Positions 7,932 through 17,511 of a stretch of DNA of 64,000 bases are shown piece by piece (the first letter of the stretch is position 1; every line of letters starts with the position of its first letter). Under the pieces are notes generated by a model that was not told where the DNA came from, did no database searches, and saw nothing but the letters and a program-made list of their open reading frames with translations. This DNA comes from Paenibacillus hemerocallicola. GTDB taxonomy: Bacteria > Bacillota > Bacilli > Paenibacillales > NBRC-103111. A program made the position numbers and the translations under genes. Location of the stretch: contig NZ_VDCQ01000013.1 in NCBI RefSeq assembly GCF_006265175.1, forward strand, positions 1 to 64,000, given 5' to 3'.

Positions 7932-8197
7932 TCATTTCGGATCCGGCACAAAGTCACCACCGCGGCAGCGTTTCAAATAATGCAGCGCATGGACCTGCCC
8001 AGTCATCTCCAGCTCATTTTTATACACCGGATCATGCGAGCCTTCGATATCGATACTACCCTCGTAGCCGCCTTGTCTTAGAATGGAAATGATGTCTGTC
8101 CAATTCGAATCGCCAAATCCAAGCAGTATGATTTGCGGCAGCACGCGCTCGGCATCCACTTGTTATTTACCAAGGTGCCAATTTGTATTTGTTTCAA
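7932..8197 (-). pseudogene. Sugar phosphate isomerase/epimerase with large internal deletion
   Basis: A TTG start at 8197 preceded by a perfect GGAGGA opens with KQIQIGTLVNN, a typical N-terminus of xylose-isomerase-like TIM barrels. The frame then runs into out-of-register sequence. The authentic C-terminus (LGFGDSNWTDIISILRQGGY, IDIEGSHDP) is present in another frame down to 7932. About 70% of a normal 280-residue gene is missing between the two ends. The pairing with a Gfo/Idh gene is a common sugar-catabolic combination, so the loss probably inactivates this pathway branch. Confidence 0.8.
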
Positions 8198-8280
8198 GGT
8201 TTATTCCTCCTGAGTAATGAATTCTGCTCTTATCGTATCGTAGTTCGAAACGCGCTGCTAGAAACGAAATTAACTTCTAC

Positions 8281-8360
8281 TCATACGATCTTATGCTCTT
8301 TTCAGGAATAATGGCGTTGACAGCGGGAAATCATCCTTATATAGTGTTAAAATCGTATGA
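8281..8360 (+). promoter_or_regulatory. SigmaA promoter with flanking 9-bp inverted repeats
   Basis: TTGACA (8317-8322), a 17-bp spacer and TATAGT (8340-8345) make a near-consensus promoter for the AraC gene. TCATACGAT (8281-8289) and ATCGTATGA (8352-8360) are perfect inverted copies on either side. They may be operator half-sites for the divergent genes. Confidence 0.7.
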
Positions 8361-8387
8361 TTTGAAAAGGGGAGGGGAGCCACGTAG

Positions 8388-9236
8388 ATGACCATAAGCC
8401 CGCATAAAGAAAATACCCGAATTCCCGACAAAACGTTCCCGATCAATATCTTTTTTGTCGGCGACGTTTACTTGCATTGGCATGATCACATCGAATGGAT
8501 TTATATTCAGGAAGGAAAAGCGAAGGTTCAAATGGACGCCGATTTTGTAACCCTTGAGCAAGGGGAGCTGGCATTTGTGAATTCCAAGCAGGTTCATGGT
8601 GCAACCAGCCTTGCATCACAATCGAAGCTTGTCTGCATCGTATTTAATGAAGCCCTCGTCCGTGGCAGTGGAATGGACATTACGGAGTATCACTACTTTC
8701 AGCCTTATCTGATCCAGCGCCAGAAGTGGCCGAGTACTATCCGTGCTAATGAGCCCGAGATGCAGGAGATTGCCTCGGCCTTTGCTAGGCTTATTGCCGA
8801 ATTTGAGGAGAAGCGTCCGGGCTATGAGCTGATTGTGAAGGCGGAGCTGCTAAGGATTTTTGGCCTCTATTTTCGCTACGCCCAGCAATCGTCCGCCATC
8901 AGATTGGCACGTCATCCTTTGCATGCTTACGAATTCTCGGATTTACTGCAATTTTTGCGCGAGCACTACTACGAGACGATCACCATCGCACAAGCGGCAC
9001 AAATGGTGAGCCTGAGCCCGAACTACTTCTGCCGTGTGTTCAAGCTGGTGACGGGCAAAACGCTGATCGAATACATTCATCTGCTGCGTGTGCAAGAGGC
9101 TGAGCGGCTGCTGCTTGAAACCGACCTCCCCGTGACGGAAATTGCCACGGCTGTAGGCTTTACCAATATGACCTATTTTGGGCGTATATTTAAAAAAATT
9201 CGTAATGCCACCCCTTCGAAAATCCGCGGGAAGTAG
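8388..9236 (+). CDS. AraC-family transcriptional regulator with cupin sensor
   Basis: This 282-residue cytoplasmic regulator has an N-terminal cupin-like ligand-binding domain (residues 15-110, with LHWHDHIEWIYI) and a C-terminal pair of helix-turn-helix motifs (residues 180-280, ITIAQAAQMVSLSPNYF and ITEIA-type second helix). Such proteins usually activate adjacent sugar genes when the sugar binds the cupin. It is transcribed divergently from the Gfo/Idh gene and its decayed isomerase partner. The ATG follows GGGGAGGGGAG. The gene appears intact even though its target operon is damaged. Confidence 0.9.
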   Translation: MTISPHKENTRIPDKTFPINIFFVGDVYLHWHDHIEWIYIQEGKAKVQMDADFVTLEQGELAFVNSKQVHGATSLASQSKLVCIVFNEALVRGSGMDITEYHYFQPYLIQRQKWPSTIRANEPEMQEIASAFARLIAEFEEKRPGYELIVKAELLRIFGLYFRYAQQSSAIRLARHPLHAYEFSDLLQFLREHYYETITIAQAAQMVSLSPNYFCRVFKLVTGKTLIEYIHLLRVQEAERLLLETDLPVTEIATAVGFTNMTYFGRIFKKIRNATPSKIRGK

Positions 9237-9511
9237 CTAAATGGATGGAGGACGAACTGTCAAAACGTCTCCAAAGCATTCAGCAAATATTGGGGGGCCG
9301 CCAGTCAGCTTCAAACAGGAAGAAGTAGTTCATTTCTGCTTGAAACTTGCCTAAAGCTGCAAAGTGTCAAGCGAAGTTGGCTGCTGACTTTTTGCATATT
9401 CCACTGTCAGTCTCCTGCCGGATTATCCGTCGGTTTGCCGGACATCGGTTGTGTACGCTATTGTGCGGCCATGGTATAGTAAAACCAAAAAATGGTGATC
9501 GGGGGGACGAT
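9237..9511 (+). promoter_or_regulatory. Leader of membrane AraC gene; degenerate regulon box
   Basis: No gene is supported here. A TATAGT at 9475-9480 sits at the same distance (31-32 bp) from a CATCGGTTGTGT stretch at 9443-9454 as the -10 boxes of the five clear regulon promoters sit from their repeats. The upstream half-site (9429) is poorly conserved. This may be a weak, autoregulatory version of the motif. Confidence 0.35.
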
Positions 9512-11845
9512 ATGTTTCGGTATGGCAAATATCAGCTCATGATGATCGCTGTGCTCATCATTGTCGTATTACTGCCTCTTGCCTCTCTTGCCGCCGTTAA
9601 TTTCACTATGTCGTTGAGCAACGCCAAGGAGCAAACCGAGCGCTATAGCCGGCAACTGCTGGAGCAAACGATGAACGAACACGGCTTGATGGACGAGCAA
9701 ATGAAGAATATGATGTTCGACATGCTTGGCAATATGGACCATTACTATGCGGTGATGGACGAATATTACACCAATACGAACACGCTGGGGTTTCTAAAGG
9801 AAATGGAGCAGCGAATCGGCATACACGACAAGAGCGTGTTGTCCATATATTTGGTGGATTTAACGAATCGGAAGGCGTATTCTTCTTTTGACAACCGGCT
9901 CCAACCGTTTGCGAGCTTCTACGATCAAGCATTCTTGAGACAGTTCGATCCTAGCGTCGAACGCAGCGGTATCCGGTATTGGACCCGTAACATTTACAAG
10001 GAAAACGAGTCAGCGTTAGAACTCATGTCGGATACGATTAAGGATAAGCTGGCGCAGCAGCGCGAAGGCATGATGACGTACTATATGTACGTGGGTCATT
10101 CGGGCAATCGGGTTGGCGTAATTGCGGTCAATTTGCGGCTTGATTTCCTGAGAGCGCGCGGAGCCGAGTTGAAGGAGAAAACAGGCGGTACGCTGTTCGT
10201 GACCGATTTCCGCAACGAGCTTCTGTTTCGCGCCGATATGGAGAGGACGGCAGACGCAGGCACTAGCGTAGAAATACCCGGAAAGCAGCAAGGCTTGCCG
10301 GCCGAGCTTGATTCGGCGGGAGAACACGGCTTGAAGTTGAGCATGCGACATCAAACAAGCAAGTTCGGATATACGCTGCTGATTCCGCAAGCCGCGTTTG
10401 CAGACCGGGTATATAGGCAAACCGCGTCATTTATCGTCATCGGAATATTGGCCGCGGCGTTCAGTCTGGCGGCGGTGTTTGCCGCATCCCGTTACTTGTA
10501 TCGTCCGATCTCGGGGATCGTACAGCTCGTCGGACAAGCTTTTCCCCCGCGTGCGGAAAAGTTGGGGCAGGGCGGTGCACTCATTATGGACGAGCCGACT
10601 TTTATAAGGCAGACGGTAGACCGGGTTGCAGGAGAGCAGCAAATCATGAAGGAAGCGATGCGCAAGCACCGCGAAACGATTAAACAGCATTTGCTGGACA
10701 AAATTTTGATGGGACAACTCCGGGATACGCTTGAGGAGCTTCGGCGGTTCGGAATCCGCCTCGATTTTACACATTTCACCGTTATCAGTGTTCAATTGCA
10801 AGGAAGGGACGATGCGGCCGGACTTAAAGGGATTGATAGCGAGCTGATCCGCTATGCAATCGGCAATATCGCAGAGGAAACGCTGCGTAGCCCCGGCCAT
10901 GCCTTCGCGTGTTTGAAGGATAGAGAGACCGTCAGCATATTACTCAACTCCCCCGGCGAGATGCCGTCTCAGGAACTGGTTGAACTGTGCGGTGCGCTGC
11001 AAACCAGCGCCCGCGGCTATATGCATGTGCAGCTTGATATCGGGATCGGCGGCTACCGCTCGGATGTCGGACAAGTATGGCAGTCTTACCGGGAAAGCTT
11101 GCAGAGCCTGGCCTACAGCAAGCTGATGGATTGGGGCGTGATCACGCTTTACAGCGAGCTGGAGCGGATGGAAGCGCAGGGCGAAATCGACCTCGGCCAA
11201 ACGATTGAATGGGAAGATTACGAGAGCGGCTATATCCGGGCCGTCAAGCTGGCCGATAAAGAGCGGCTTGCCGAGCTGTTTGCGTCAATCCGCGAGGAAG
11301 CCAAGGAGAAGCGGATATCTTCCTCCGCCATACAACGGTTTACGCTGCAGTTTCTCGCCAGTCTGACCAAGCTGTACGGAGAATACCGGTTTGGGGGCAG
11401 CCGCTGGGAGCTGGAAAGCCTGTTCGATAAGCTGGCCCAACGCATGCGGTTCTCCGAGCTGTTGGCGCACATGGAGCGGCTTACCGGACAGTTCGTTGCT
11501 TTATTGGAGGGGAAGCGAGCCTATATTAACCGGGATCTGGCGGAACGGGCGATCCAAACGATACGGTCCGATCTGTCGTTGACGGTGGAGGCCGTTGCCG
11601 ATTCGGTTTCGCTGAGCTCGCCTTCGTTGAATAAATTGATTCGCGAATATTTAGGCATGTCGACCGGAGAATTCATCGTGAAAGCACGAATAGAAAAAGC
11701 CAAGGAGCTGCTGGAAAGAACCGAAAGCAAAATCGAGGAGATCGCCGGCTTGACGGGGTACGCAACCGCCCGCGGTTTTTATAAAATTTTCAAAGAGGTT
11801 ACGGGCATGACGCCCAGCGAGTACCGCAAGTTAACGACGAGATAA
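9512..11845 (+). CDS. Membrane-anchored AraC-family sensor-regulator
   Basis: The product is 777 residues from ATG 9512 (site GGGGGGAC); the longer ORF from 9347 lacks a binding site. It has TM1 at about residues 8-33, an extracellular sensory region of about 270 residues, TM2 at about 305-327 (FIVIGILAAAFSLAAVF), a cytoplasmic linker region, and a C-terminal AraC double helix-turn-helix at about 678-775 ending MTPSEYRKL. This one-component architecture senses extracellular oligosaccharide or peptide and activates transcription directly. It is strongly similar along its length to the next gene, which suggests a tandem duplication. It precedes the glycan-utilisation genes and is their candidate activator. 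Confidence 0.9.
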   Translation: MFRYGKYQLMMIAVLIIVVLLPLASLAAVNFTMSLSNAKEQTERYSRQLLEQTMNEHGLMDEQMKNMMFDMLGNMDHYYAVMDEYYTNTNTLGFLKEMEQRIGIHDKSVLSIYLVDLTNRKAYSSFDNRLQPFASFYDQAFLRQFDPSVERSGIRYWTRNIYKENESALELMSDTIKDKLAQQREGMMTYYMYVGHSGNRVGVIAVNLRLDFLRARGAELKEKTGGTLFVTDFRNELLFRADMERTADAGTSVEIPGKQQGLPAELDSAGEHGLKLSMRHQTSKFGYTLLIPQAAFADRVYRQTASFIVIGILAAAFSLAAVFAASRYLYRPISGIVQLVGQAFPPRAEKLGQGGALIMDEPTFIRQTVDRVAGEQQIMKEAMRKHRETIKQHLLDKILMGQLRDTLEELRRFGIRLDFTHFTVISVQLQGRDDAAGLKGIDSELIRYAIGNIAEETLRSPGHAFACLKDRETVSILLNSPGEMPSQELVELCGALQTSARGYMHVQLDIGIGGYRSDVGQVWQSYRESLQSLAYSKLMDWGVITLYSELERMEAQGEIDLGQTIEWEDYESGYIRAVKLADKERLAELFASIREEAKEKRISSSAIQRFTLQFLASLTKLYGEYRFGGSRWELESLFDKLAQRMRFSELLAHMERLTGQFVALLEGKRAYINRDLAERAIQTIRSDLSLTVEAVADSVSLSSPSLNKLIREYLGMSTGEFIVKARIEKAKELLERTESKIEEIAGLTGYATARGFYKIFKEVTGMTPSEYRKLTTR

Positions 11846-11848
11846 ATG

Positions 11849-11886
11849 GAAGCCCGCCCTTTGGCTCTGCAAGGCGCGGGTTTTTC
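11849..11886 (+). terminator. Intrinsic terminator after first AraC sensor gene
   Basis: A CCCGCCCTT / AAGGCGCGGG stem is followed by TTTTT. It separates the first sensor gene from the operator-bearing promoter of the second. Confidence 0.8.
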
Positions 11887-11891
11887 TATTA

Positions 11892-11945
11892 TTCCGTTAT
11901 TTTCGAATTGTTCAGTTTCTGGCTGGACCGGTATGGACGTATGAT
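11892..11945 (+). promoter_or_regulatory. Regulon promoter E (direct repeat plus -10) for second sensor gene
   Basis: Half-sites TTCCGT (11892) and TTCAGT (11911) are 19 bp apart with the intervening ATTTTCGAATTG conserved among copies. TATGAT (11940-11945) lies 24 bp after GTTCAG. No -35 hexamer is present at the correct place, as expected for activator-dependent promoters. Confidence 0.75.
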
Positions 11946-11984
11946 TGTCTAAAACGGCACAGCGCCCTAAGGGACGATATTACT

Positions 11985-14312
11985 ATGAAGAGGCACATGG
12001 GAACGTTTCAGCTTAAGATCGTTGTTCTTTTATGCTCGATCGTGTTTCTGCCTATCTGTTTATTGGCTGCGCTTAACTTCAACATTACGTGGGACAATGC
12101 GCAGAGCCAGACGCAGAAATTCAGCCGGCAGTTGTTGAGTCAGGCGATGAACGAGCACGCGCTCATGAACGAGCAGATCAATGGCGTTCTTTACGATATG
12201 CTCGCTAGCGGCGATAAGTATATGACGATTCTCGACCACTATTACACGGATGTGCAAACGCTCTCTTTCATTCGGGAGATGGATCAAAGGCTTGCGATCC
12301 AGAACCGGTATATCGCCTCGATTTACATACTCGATTTGCAGCAGCGTCAAGCTTACTCCACATTCGATCATAAGCGGGTAACGTTCGAACAGTTTTATGA
12401 CAGGAGCTTCCTCAGCAGCCTTTCGGACCGGGACGGTTTACGGGGCGTACATTACATGAACAGAAATATTTACATGCAGAACAAGGATGCGTTCAGCGGC
12501 ATGCTCGTTACGGCGCAGGAGAAGCTGCTGCGGCAAAACACCGGCTTCTCCACCTACTATATATATTTCGGCGGAGCCGGCCCGAAGGCGGGAGTCATCG
12601 CGATCAACATCAGGCAAAGCTTCCTGTTGGAGAGGGACCGGTTTTTACAGCAGCATACAGGAGGCTTTTATTTCATAACCGGCCCTCGCGGGGAGACGCT
12701 GTACCGCTCCGCGAGCGGCGGGGATTTGCTGGATAAGGTCCGGTCGGAATACGGAGACGACCCCGGCCTTCGCGTCCGGATAGACGATATGCATTATTTG
12801 AATATGCGGCTCACTCATTCGGTATCCGGGATGGACTACTGGCTGCTTATTCCCGAACCATCCTTCTCCAAGCTGGTGTACCGGCAAAGCGCCGTTTTCG
12901 TTCTGATTGGACTCGTCTCGACCGTTCTCAGCATCGTAGCGGTCATCGCCGCGTCGCGCTACTTATACAAGCCGGTTTCACACGTAGTACGGGAAATCGG
13001 CCATATGCTGCCGTGGGCAAAGCAGTCGTCGCAGATCGACGAGCTTGGCTACGTGCGTTCCGCTTTTCTCGAATTGGTCGGCGATCGGCGCAGTCTGAGC
13101 GATGTCATTCGCGAGCAAAGCGAGCCGATTCGGCAAAATATACTGCGCCGTCTTGTCCGGGGCAAGCTGGCGGAAGCGGAAGCGCTTCCGCTTCCGCTCC
13201 GACTTCCGTTTGTCTATCCGTATTTCGTCGTGATGGCGATCGGCATGGATACTTCTGGCGAACGATGGACCGCATATTCGGAAACGGATGTAGAGCTGAC
13301 CGGGTATGCGGTGCGCAACATTGCCGAAGAGACGCTCTCCGGCAAGCTGACCTCGCAGACGCTTAGTCATGGCAAGGATACGGTCATTGTGATCGGGAAC
13401 AGCGCGTCGCCTCCCGGTCAGCAGCAGCTTGCGGAGTGGGCGACATGCGTGCAGCGGAACGTAAGCGAATTTCTCGGCTTGACACTTGATATCGGCATTG
13501 GCTCCGTGCGGCAAGGACTGGAATGCGTATGGATGACTTACGAAGAAGCTATCAAGTGTTTGAGCTACAATAAGCTGATGGAGCCGGGGAAAATTACTTC
13601 AATTGATGAGCTGAAGCGGAAGGATGAGGAGCTTCCGGCCGGCTTCTCGTGGAGCGACTATGAGCAGGAATATATGAAGCACGTCAGACATTGCGACGAG
13701 GGGAGCATGGCCGTTCTGCTGCAAAGCATTTCGGACGAAGCAAGGCGGCAACAGGCGTCTTCACTGGAGCTTCACCGTTACGGGCTGCAATTTTCGGCGT
13801 GTCTGATCAAGCTGATTGAAGAATACAACGTGCCATTGGATCACGAAGATATGTTCGCCGCGATGACGCGGGCGCTGCAGTCAAACCGGTTCGCCGAGCT
13901 GCAACTGCTCGTTCAGCAGACGACGCAACGGCTGATAGAGATGATCAGGAAGAAGCGAACGAGCTTGAACAGAGATATCGTGACGCGAGCGGAAGCGCTT
14001 ATCGGGAATGACCTCGGCATGACGGTGGAAAATGTCGCCGAAGCGGTCTCGCTCAGCCCCCCCACGTTGAATCGGCTGTTTCGGGAATTCGTCGGCATGA
14101 CCGCCGGTGAATATATATATGCCGCAAAAATAAAAGAGGCCAAGAAGCTGCTTCTGGAAACGGACCGCCGCATTGAAATAATTGCCGAGCGAATCGGCTA
14201 TACGAGCTCGCGGGGATTTTACAAAGTGTTCAAGGAGGCGACCGGAATGACGCCAAGCGAATATAGAAGGCTCCACGGAGGAACGGATTGTTCCAAGTAT
14301 TCTCAATTATAG
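11985..14312 (+). CDS. Membrane-anchored AraC-family sensor-regulator, paralogue
   Basis: This 775-residue paralogue of the preceding gene has the same plan: TM1 near residues 8-30, an extracellular domain, TM2 near 302-326 (FVLIGLVSTVLSIVAVI), and an AraC DNA-binding domain at about 669-770 ending MTPSEYRRL. The extracellular stretch (SRQLLSQAMNEHALMNEQI) aligns without gaps to the equivalent region of the first sensor (SRQLLEQTMNEHGLMDEQM). The start ATG has a TAAGGGA site. Its own promoter carries the shared direct repeat, suggesting autoregulation or cross-regulation. The ligand is unknown; the context suggests a polysaccharide fragment. Confidence 0.9.
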   Translation: MKRHMGTFQLKIVVLLCSIVFLPICLLAALNFNITWDNAQSQTQKFSRQLLSQAMNEHALMNEQINGVLYDMLASGDKYMTILDHYYTDVQTLSFIREMDQRLAIQNRYIASIYILDLQQRQAYSTFDHKRVTFEQFYDRSFLSSLSDRDGLRGVHYMNRNIYMQNKDAFSGMLVTAQEKLLRQNTGFSTYYIYFGGAGPKAGVIAINIRQSFLLERDRFLQQHTGGFYFITGPRGETLYRSASGGDLLDKVRSEYGDDPGLRVRIDDMHYLNMRLTHSVSGMDYWLLIPEPSFSKLVYRQSAVFVLIGLVSTVLSIVAVIAASRYLYKPVSHVVREIGHMLPWAKQSSQIDELGYVRSAFLELVGDRRSLSDVIREQSEPIRQNILRRLVRGKLAEAEALPLPLRLPFVYPYFVVMAIGMDTSGERWTAYSETDVELTGYAVRNIAEETLSGKLTSQTLSHGKDTVIVIGNSASPPGQQQLAEWATCVQRNVSEFLGLTLDIGIGSVRQGLECVWMTYEEAIKCLSYNKLMEPGKITSIDELKRKDEELPAGFSWSDYEQEYMKHVRHCDEGSMAVLLQSISDEARRQQASSLELHRYGLQFSACLIKLIEEYNVPLDHEDMFAAMTRALQSNRFAELQLLVQQTTQRLIEMIRKKRTSLNRDIVTRAEALIGNDLGMTVENVAEAVSLSPPTLNRLFREFVGMTAGEYIYAAKIKEAKKLLLETDRRIEIIAERIGYTSSRGFYKVFKEATGMTPSEYRRLHGGTDCSKYSQL

Positions 14313-14353
14313 GGATCGTTCACTATCCGGCAAATAAGAGGATGCGGCATAAT
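14300..14353 (+). promoter_or_regulatory. Regulon promoter D for the beta-helix protein
   Basis: Half-sites at 14300 (TTCTCA, weak) and 14319 (TTCACT) are 19 bp apart, with ATCGTTCAC conserved. CATAAT (14348-14353) lies 24 bp after GTTCAC. It overlaps the 3' end of the sensor gene. Confidence 0.65.
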
Positions 14354-14480
14354 CGATTCGACTTCGCCTTTGCGGGAGCAGCGGAGCATTCGGAGACGGG
14401 GAGGGTCGGAGGAGACTGCGGCTAAGGTAGCCGGAAGTCCCGCATATCAACGAATGAACGAAGAAGAGGGAGTGAATGTG

Positions 14481-17369
14481 ATGGGTTATCGATTTACGTT
14501 AATCCGAGCAATCGGGTTAAAGCTGCTGATCGTTTGTTTGGTAGCGCTGAGCGTATGGCCTCCGTCTCCGGCGTCGGCCGAAGAAGCTCCGGTCCTCGCC
14601 GCGCCGACCAATCTGGCCGTCGTTGCCAAGTCGGACCGGGCGATCAGCTTGTCGTGGACGGCTTCGACAAGCAACTATATTAACGAATATGAAATTCGGG
14701 AAGGGTCCCGGACCGTGGCGGTTGTTTCCCGGCCGACCGTGCAGAATGCGCTGCCGACCGTTTACGCCTTCACCGGTCTCGAGCCTTCTACGGCTTATTC
14801 TTTCACGGTCATCGCCAAAGACGGCTACGGGAACGCTTCGCCCCCCAGCGCGCCGCTCGCCGTAACTACGGTGCCGGGAAGCTCTCCGGTCAATATGGCG
14901 CTTGGACACCGGGTTGTTGCGACGTATCAGGACGGAGACCGGCCGGCCTGGAAGGTGACGGACGGCACGGTCAATACGGTGTCGGGCGTCCGCAACATTT
15001 GGCATTCTGCGAACGCGAACCAGCCGCATTGGATTATGGTCGATCTGGAACGCCCGCGTTATGCGGGGAAATTCGTGCTGAAGCATATGGGCATTACGGG
15101 GGCTTCCACGGATAACAATACCCGCGATTACATCGTTCAAGGCAGCAACACGGCGATCCAGTGGAGCGATCTCGTCACGGTGACCGGTAATACGTATAAC
15201 GTGACGGAGCATCCCGTTTCTCCGGGCGAGGCGTACCGCTTCTACCGCGTATACATAACAAATCCGGGCCTCGCCGATTTCCGGGCGAGACTGTCCGAGT
15301 TTGAAATTTACTCTGATCCTACGCGGCAGGACCCGGCGTACACGGTTCCGGAGGAAATCAACGTATCCGCCGATCTCGTTTCTCTCGGGTTGTACGGCTC
15401 CAATCTCGCTCCGAATCAGCCTGCGGTCGACGCCCGACCTTATGTCGAGGCGGCTGTCAACTATGCCAATCTGGTCGGATTGAAGCGCATCGTCTTTGAT
15501 CCGGGCAGCTATTATTTTCTGTCCAAAGCGGCCTCTGACCGTCACCTTGACATTGTGGGCGCCAAAGATTTGACCGTCGATTTCGGCGGCTCCGACCTGT
15601 ATTTTCAATACAGTCATTTGATTGCGATCCAACTGACGGATTGCGTTCGGACCGAACTGAGGAACGCGAAGATCGATTACTTGAATTTGCCGTCCACGCA
15701 AGTTCAGGTGAATAATGTGAATGCCTCGGGGAGAACGATCGGCTACACCGCCCTGCCGGGCTGGTCTTCGCCTGCTTCCTTCAATACGCCACGTAGTCCA
15801 TACGGCGATTCGGGTGCCATTCGCATGTTTGTGTTCCGCAACGGCGAACGGGTGCAGGAGGTTGGACGGCTGCAGGCGACGAGAACAACGACCGGAACAA
15901 CGATAACGGTTGTGGACGACAACAAGCCGTGGACGCGGGAAGCGAATCTGGCCGCAATTCAGCCGGGAGACACGATCGTGTACACCGACCGCAGCGGCGG
16001 CCATACGATCAAGGTCGTCGGCGGCGAAGGGACGACGCTGCGCCATATCGAGGTTTATGCCGCTCCGGTGTTTGCAATTTTGTTCCACAAGCAGCGCAAT
16101 TCAGTTGTGGACGATGTGTATGTCAGGCCGCGCCCGGGGACGGAAAGGCTGATGAGCTCGAATGCCGACGGCATTCATATGGGCGGCGCGCTGGACAACA
16201 ATGCAGTCCGCAACAGCTATGTCCGGGGCACGGGCGACGACGGAATCGCCTTTAACTCGACATGGCTCGCCACTGTTACCGGGCAGACGTATACCCGTAC
16301 CTTGACCGTGCAGCGATACTTGAACGAGCGCTTCGCCGACGGACAACCCGTAGCGTTCATGGACGGAGCGACGGGCGATCTGCTCGGCAACGCGGTCGTC
16401 GTTCAGCAGAACCCGGCCTACAATCAGCAGACGTCCGCCGCAGGCGAAAGCGTTACGCTCACGTTCGACCGCGATTTGCCTGTCGTTCCTGCAGGCTCGG
16501 GCATGTACTCGTCGGCCCCCGTTCAGAGAGGCTCGGGAGCTTTGGTGAAAAATAACGTCGTCGAGGAGACGAATTTGGCCAGAGGCATTTTATTCGCGGG
16601 GATTGTAAACGGAACGATCGAAGGCAATACCGTCCGCCGGACGAATATGTCCGGCATCAATGTGAACCAGGAATATTTATTGTCGACGTTTAAGGCTGCT
16701 CCGGCAAGCCAGATCACGATCAAGGACAATACGATCGAGCGATCGTTCCTGTGGGGAGTGCCGGGTACGGAATTGGTCAATGGGGGGGCGGCGCTGCTGG
16801 TTAACTCGTATACGCCGAACGGCTGGTCTCCCGGCATGCCTCATCGCGATATCCGGGTAACGGGCAATACGGTCAACGAGTCGGGAAGAACCGGAATTCG
16901 CATGGAGAACGTGCTGGGCGGAGAGGTAACGGGCAATTCGATCGACCGCTATGCGCTGTTGACCGAGCAAGTATTCGGCATTCGGGGCACTGCCGGCGAT
17001 ATCGAGCGTATGCAGAGTGAAATTCGCCAGCCGATCGTCGTGCGGACCAGCGGTGGTATTACGGTCAGCAGCAATACGTACGCCCCCGCCGTGACGCATA
17101 CCGAGCTTACTTTCACCCCGGCGGAGCCTGACGGCGCGACCGGCCAATACACGGTGCCGGTTACGATTTCCTTCACGGCTGCGGAGCCGCTGCCTAACGT
17201 CGTCCGTTTTGAGTATAGCCTAGACGGGGGCGGCACATGGCTGACGTACGGGGAACCGCTGACGTTCGAGCAAAGCGGGACGTACGCGCTGAGCTACCGC
17301 GCCGTCAATTCCGCAGGCCATACGGAAACGCCGCGAACGGCAAACTTCTCGCTTCAGCTGACGCCTTGA
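14481..17369 (+). CDS. Secreted FN3 / discoidin / right-handed beta-helix protein
   Basis: The product is 962 residues from ATG 14481 (the adjacent GTG 14478 is possible). A signal peptide runs to about residue 33 (SPASA/EE). It is followed by a fibronectin type III domain (41-131, ending in a typical GLEPSTAYSFTVIAKD strand), an F5/8 type C carbohydrate-binding domain (136-279, ending FEIYSD), a right-handed parallel beta-helix (about 290-880, with Pectate-lyase/NosD-like turns such as ADGIHMGG and GDDGIAF), and a C-terminal Ig-like stretch (FEYSLDGGGTW). It is probably an extracellular polysaccharide lyase or glycosidase. The exact CAZy family is not recognised and catalytic residues cannot be assigned. 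Confidence 0.85.
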   Translation: MGYRFTLIRAIGLKLLIVCLVALSVWPPSPASAEEAPVLAAPTNLAVVAKSDRAISLSWTASTSNYINEYEIREGSRTVAVVSRPTVQNALPTVYAFTGLEPSTAYSFTVIAKDGYGNASPPSAPLAVTTVPGSSPVNMALGHRVVATYQDGDRPAWKVTDGTVNTVSGVRNIWHSANANQPHWIMVDLERPRYAGKFVLKHMGITGASTDNNTRDYIVQGSNTAIQWSDLVTVTGNTYNVTEHPVSPGEAYRFYRVYITNPGLADFRARLSEFEIYSDPTRQDPAYTVPEEINVSADLVSLGLYGSNLAPNQPAVDARPYVEAAVNYANLVGLKRIVFDPGSYYFLSKAASDRHLDIVGAKDLTVDFGGSDLYFQYSHLIAIQLTDCVRTELRNAKIDYLNLPSTQVQVNNVNASGRTIGYTALPGWSSPASFNTPRSPYGDSGAIRMFVFRNGERVQEVGRLQATRTTTGTTITVVDDNKPWTREANLAAIQPGDTIVYTDRSGGHTIKVVGGEGTTLRHIEVYAAPVFAILFHKQRNSVVDDVYVRPRPGTERLMSSNADGIHMGGALDNNAVRNSYVRGTGDDGIAFNSTWLATVTGQTYTRTLTVQRYLNERFADGQPVAFMDGATGDLLGNAVVVQQNPAYNQQTSAAGESVTLTFDRDLPVVPAGSGMYSSAPVQRGSGALVKNNVVEETNLARGILFAGIVNGTIEGNTVRRTNMSGINVNQEYLLSTFKAAPASQITIKDNTIERSFLWGVPGTELVNGGAALLVNSYTPNGWSPGMPHRDIRVTGNTVNESGRTGIRMENVLGGEVTGNSIDRYALLTEQVFGIRGTAGDIERMQSEIRQPIVVRTSGGITVSSNTYAPAVTHTELTFTPAEPDGATGQYTVPVTISFTAAEPLPNVVRFEYSLDGGGTWLTYGEPLTFEQSGTYALSYRAVNSAGHTETPRTANFSLQLTP

Positions 17370-17390
17370 TCCGTTCACTTTTTGCAAAAG

Positions 17391-17444
17391 TTCGCTACTC
17401 TTCGAATTGTTCCGTTTCCTCCCGGGGATGCCGAGCGGCATAAT
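17391..17444 (+). promoter_or_regulatory. Regulon promoter B for first sialidase-fold gene
   Basis: Half-sites TTCGCT (17391) and TTCCGT (17410) are 19 bp apart around CTTCGAATTG. CATAAT (17439-17444) lies 24 bp after GTTCCG. The longer ORF annotation from 17407 begins inside this promoter, which supports the later start of the gene. Confidence 0.75.
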
Positions 17445-17511
17445 TGGGCTGCAGCCGGGAGCGACTGCGGGGAAAAGGAATGCCTGGAACGGCAATGGAG
17501 GGAGAATGTCA

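Noticed and set aside
14517-16088. Long minus-strand ORF (523 codons) opposite the beta-helix gene
   Set aside because: It is the Arg-rich antisense shadow of a GC-rich gene with clear domains on the plus strand.
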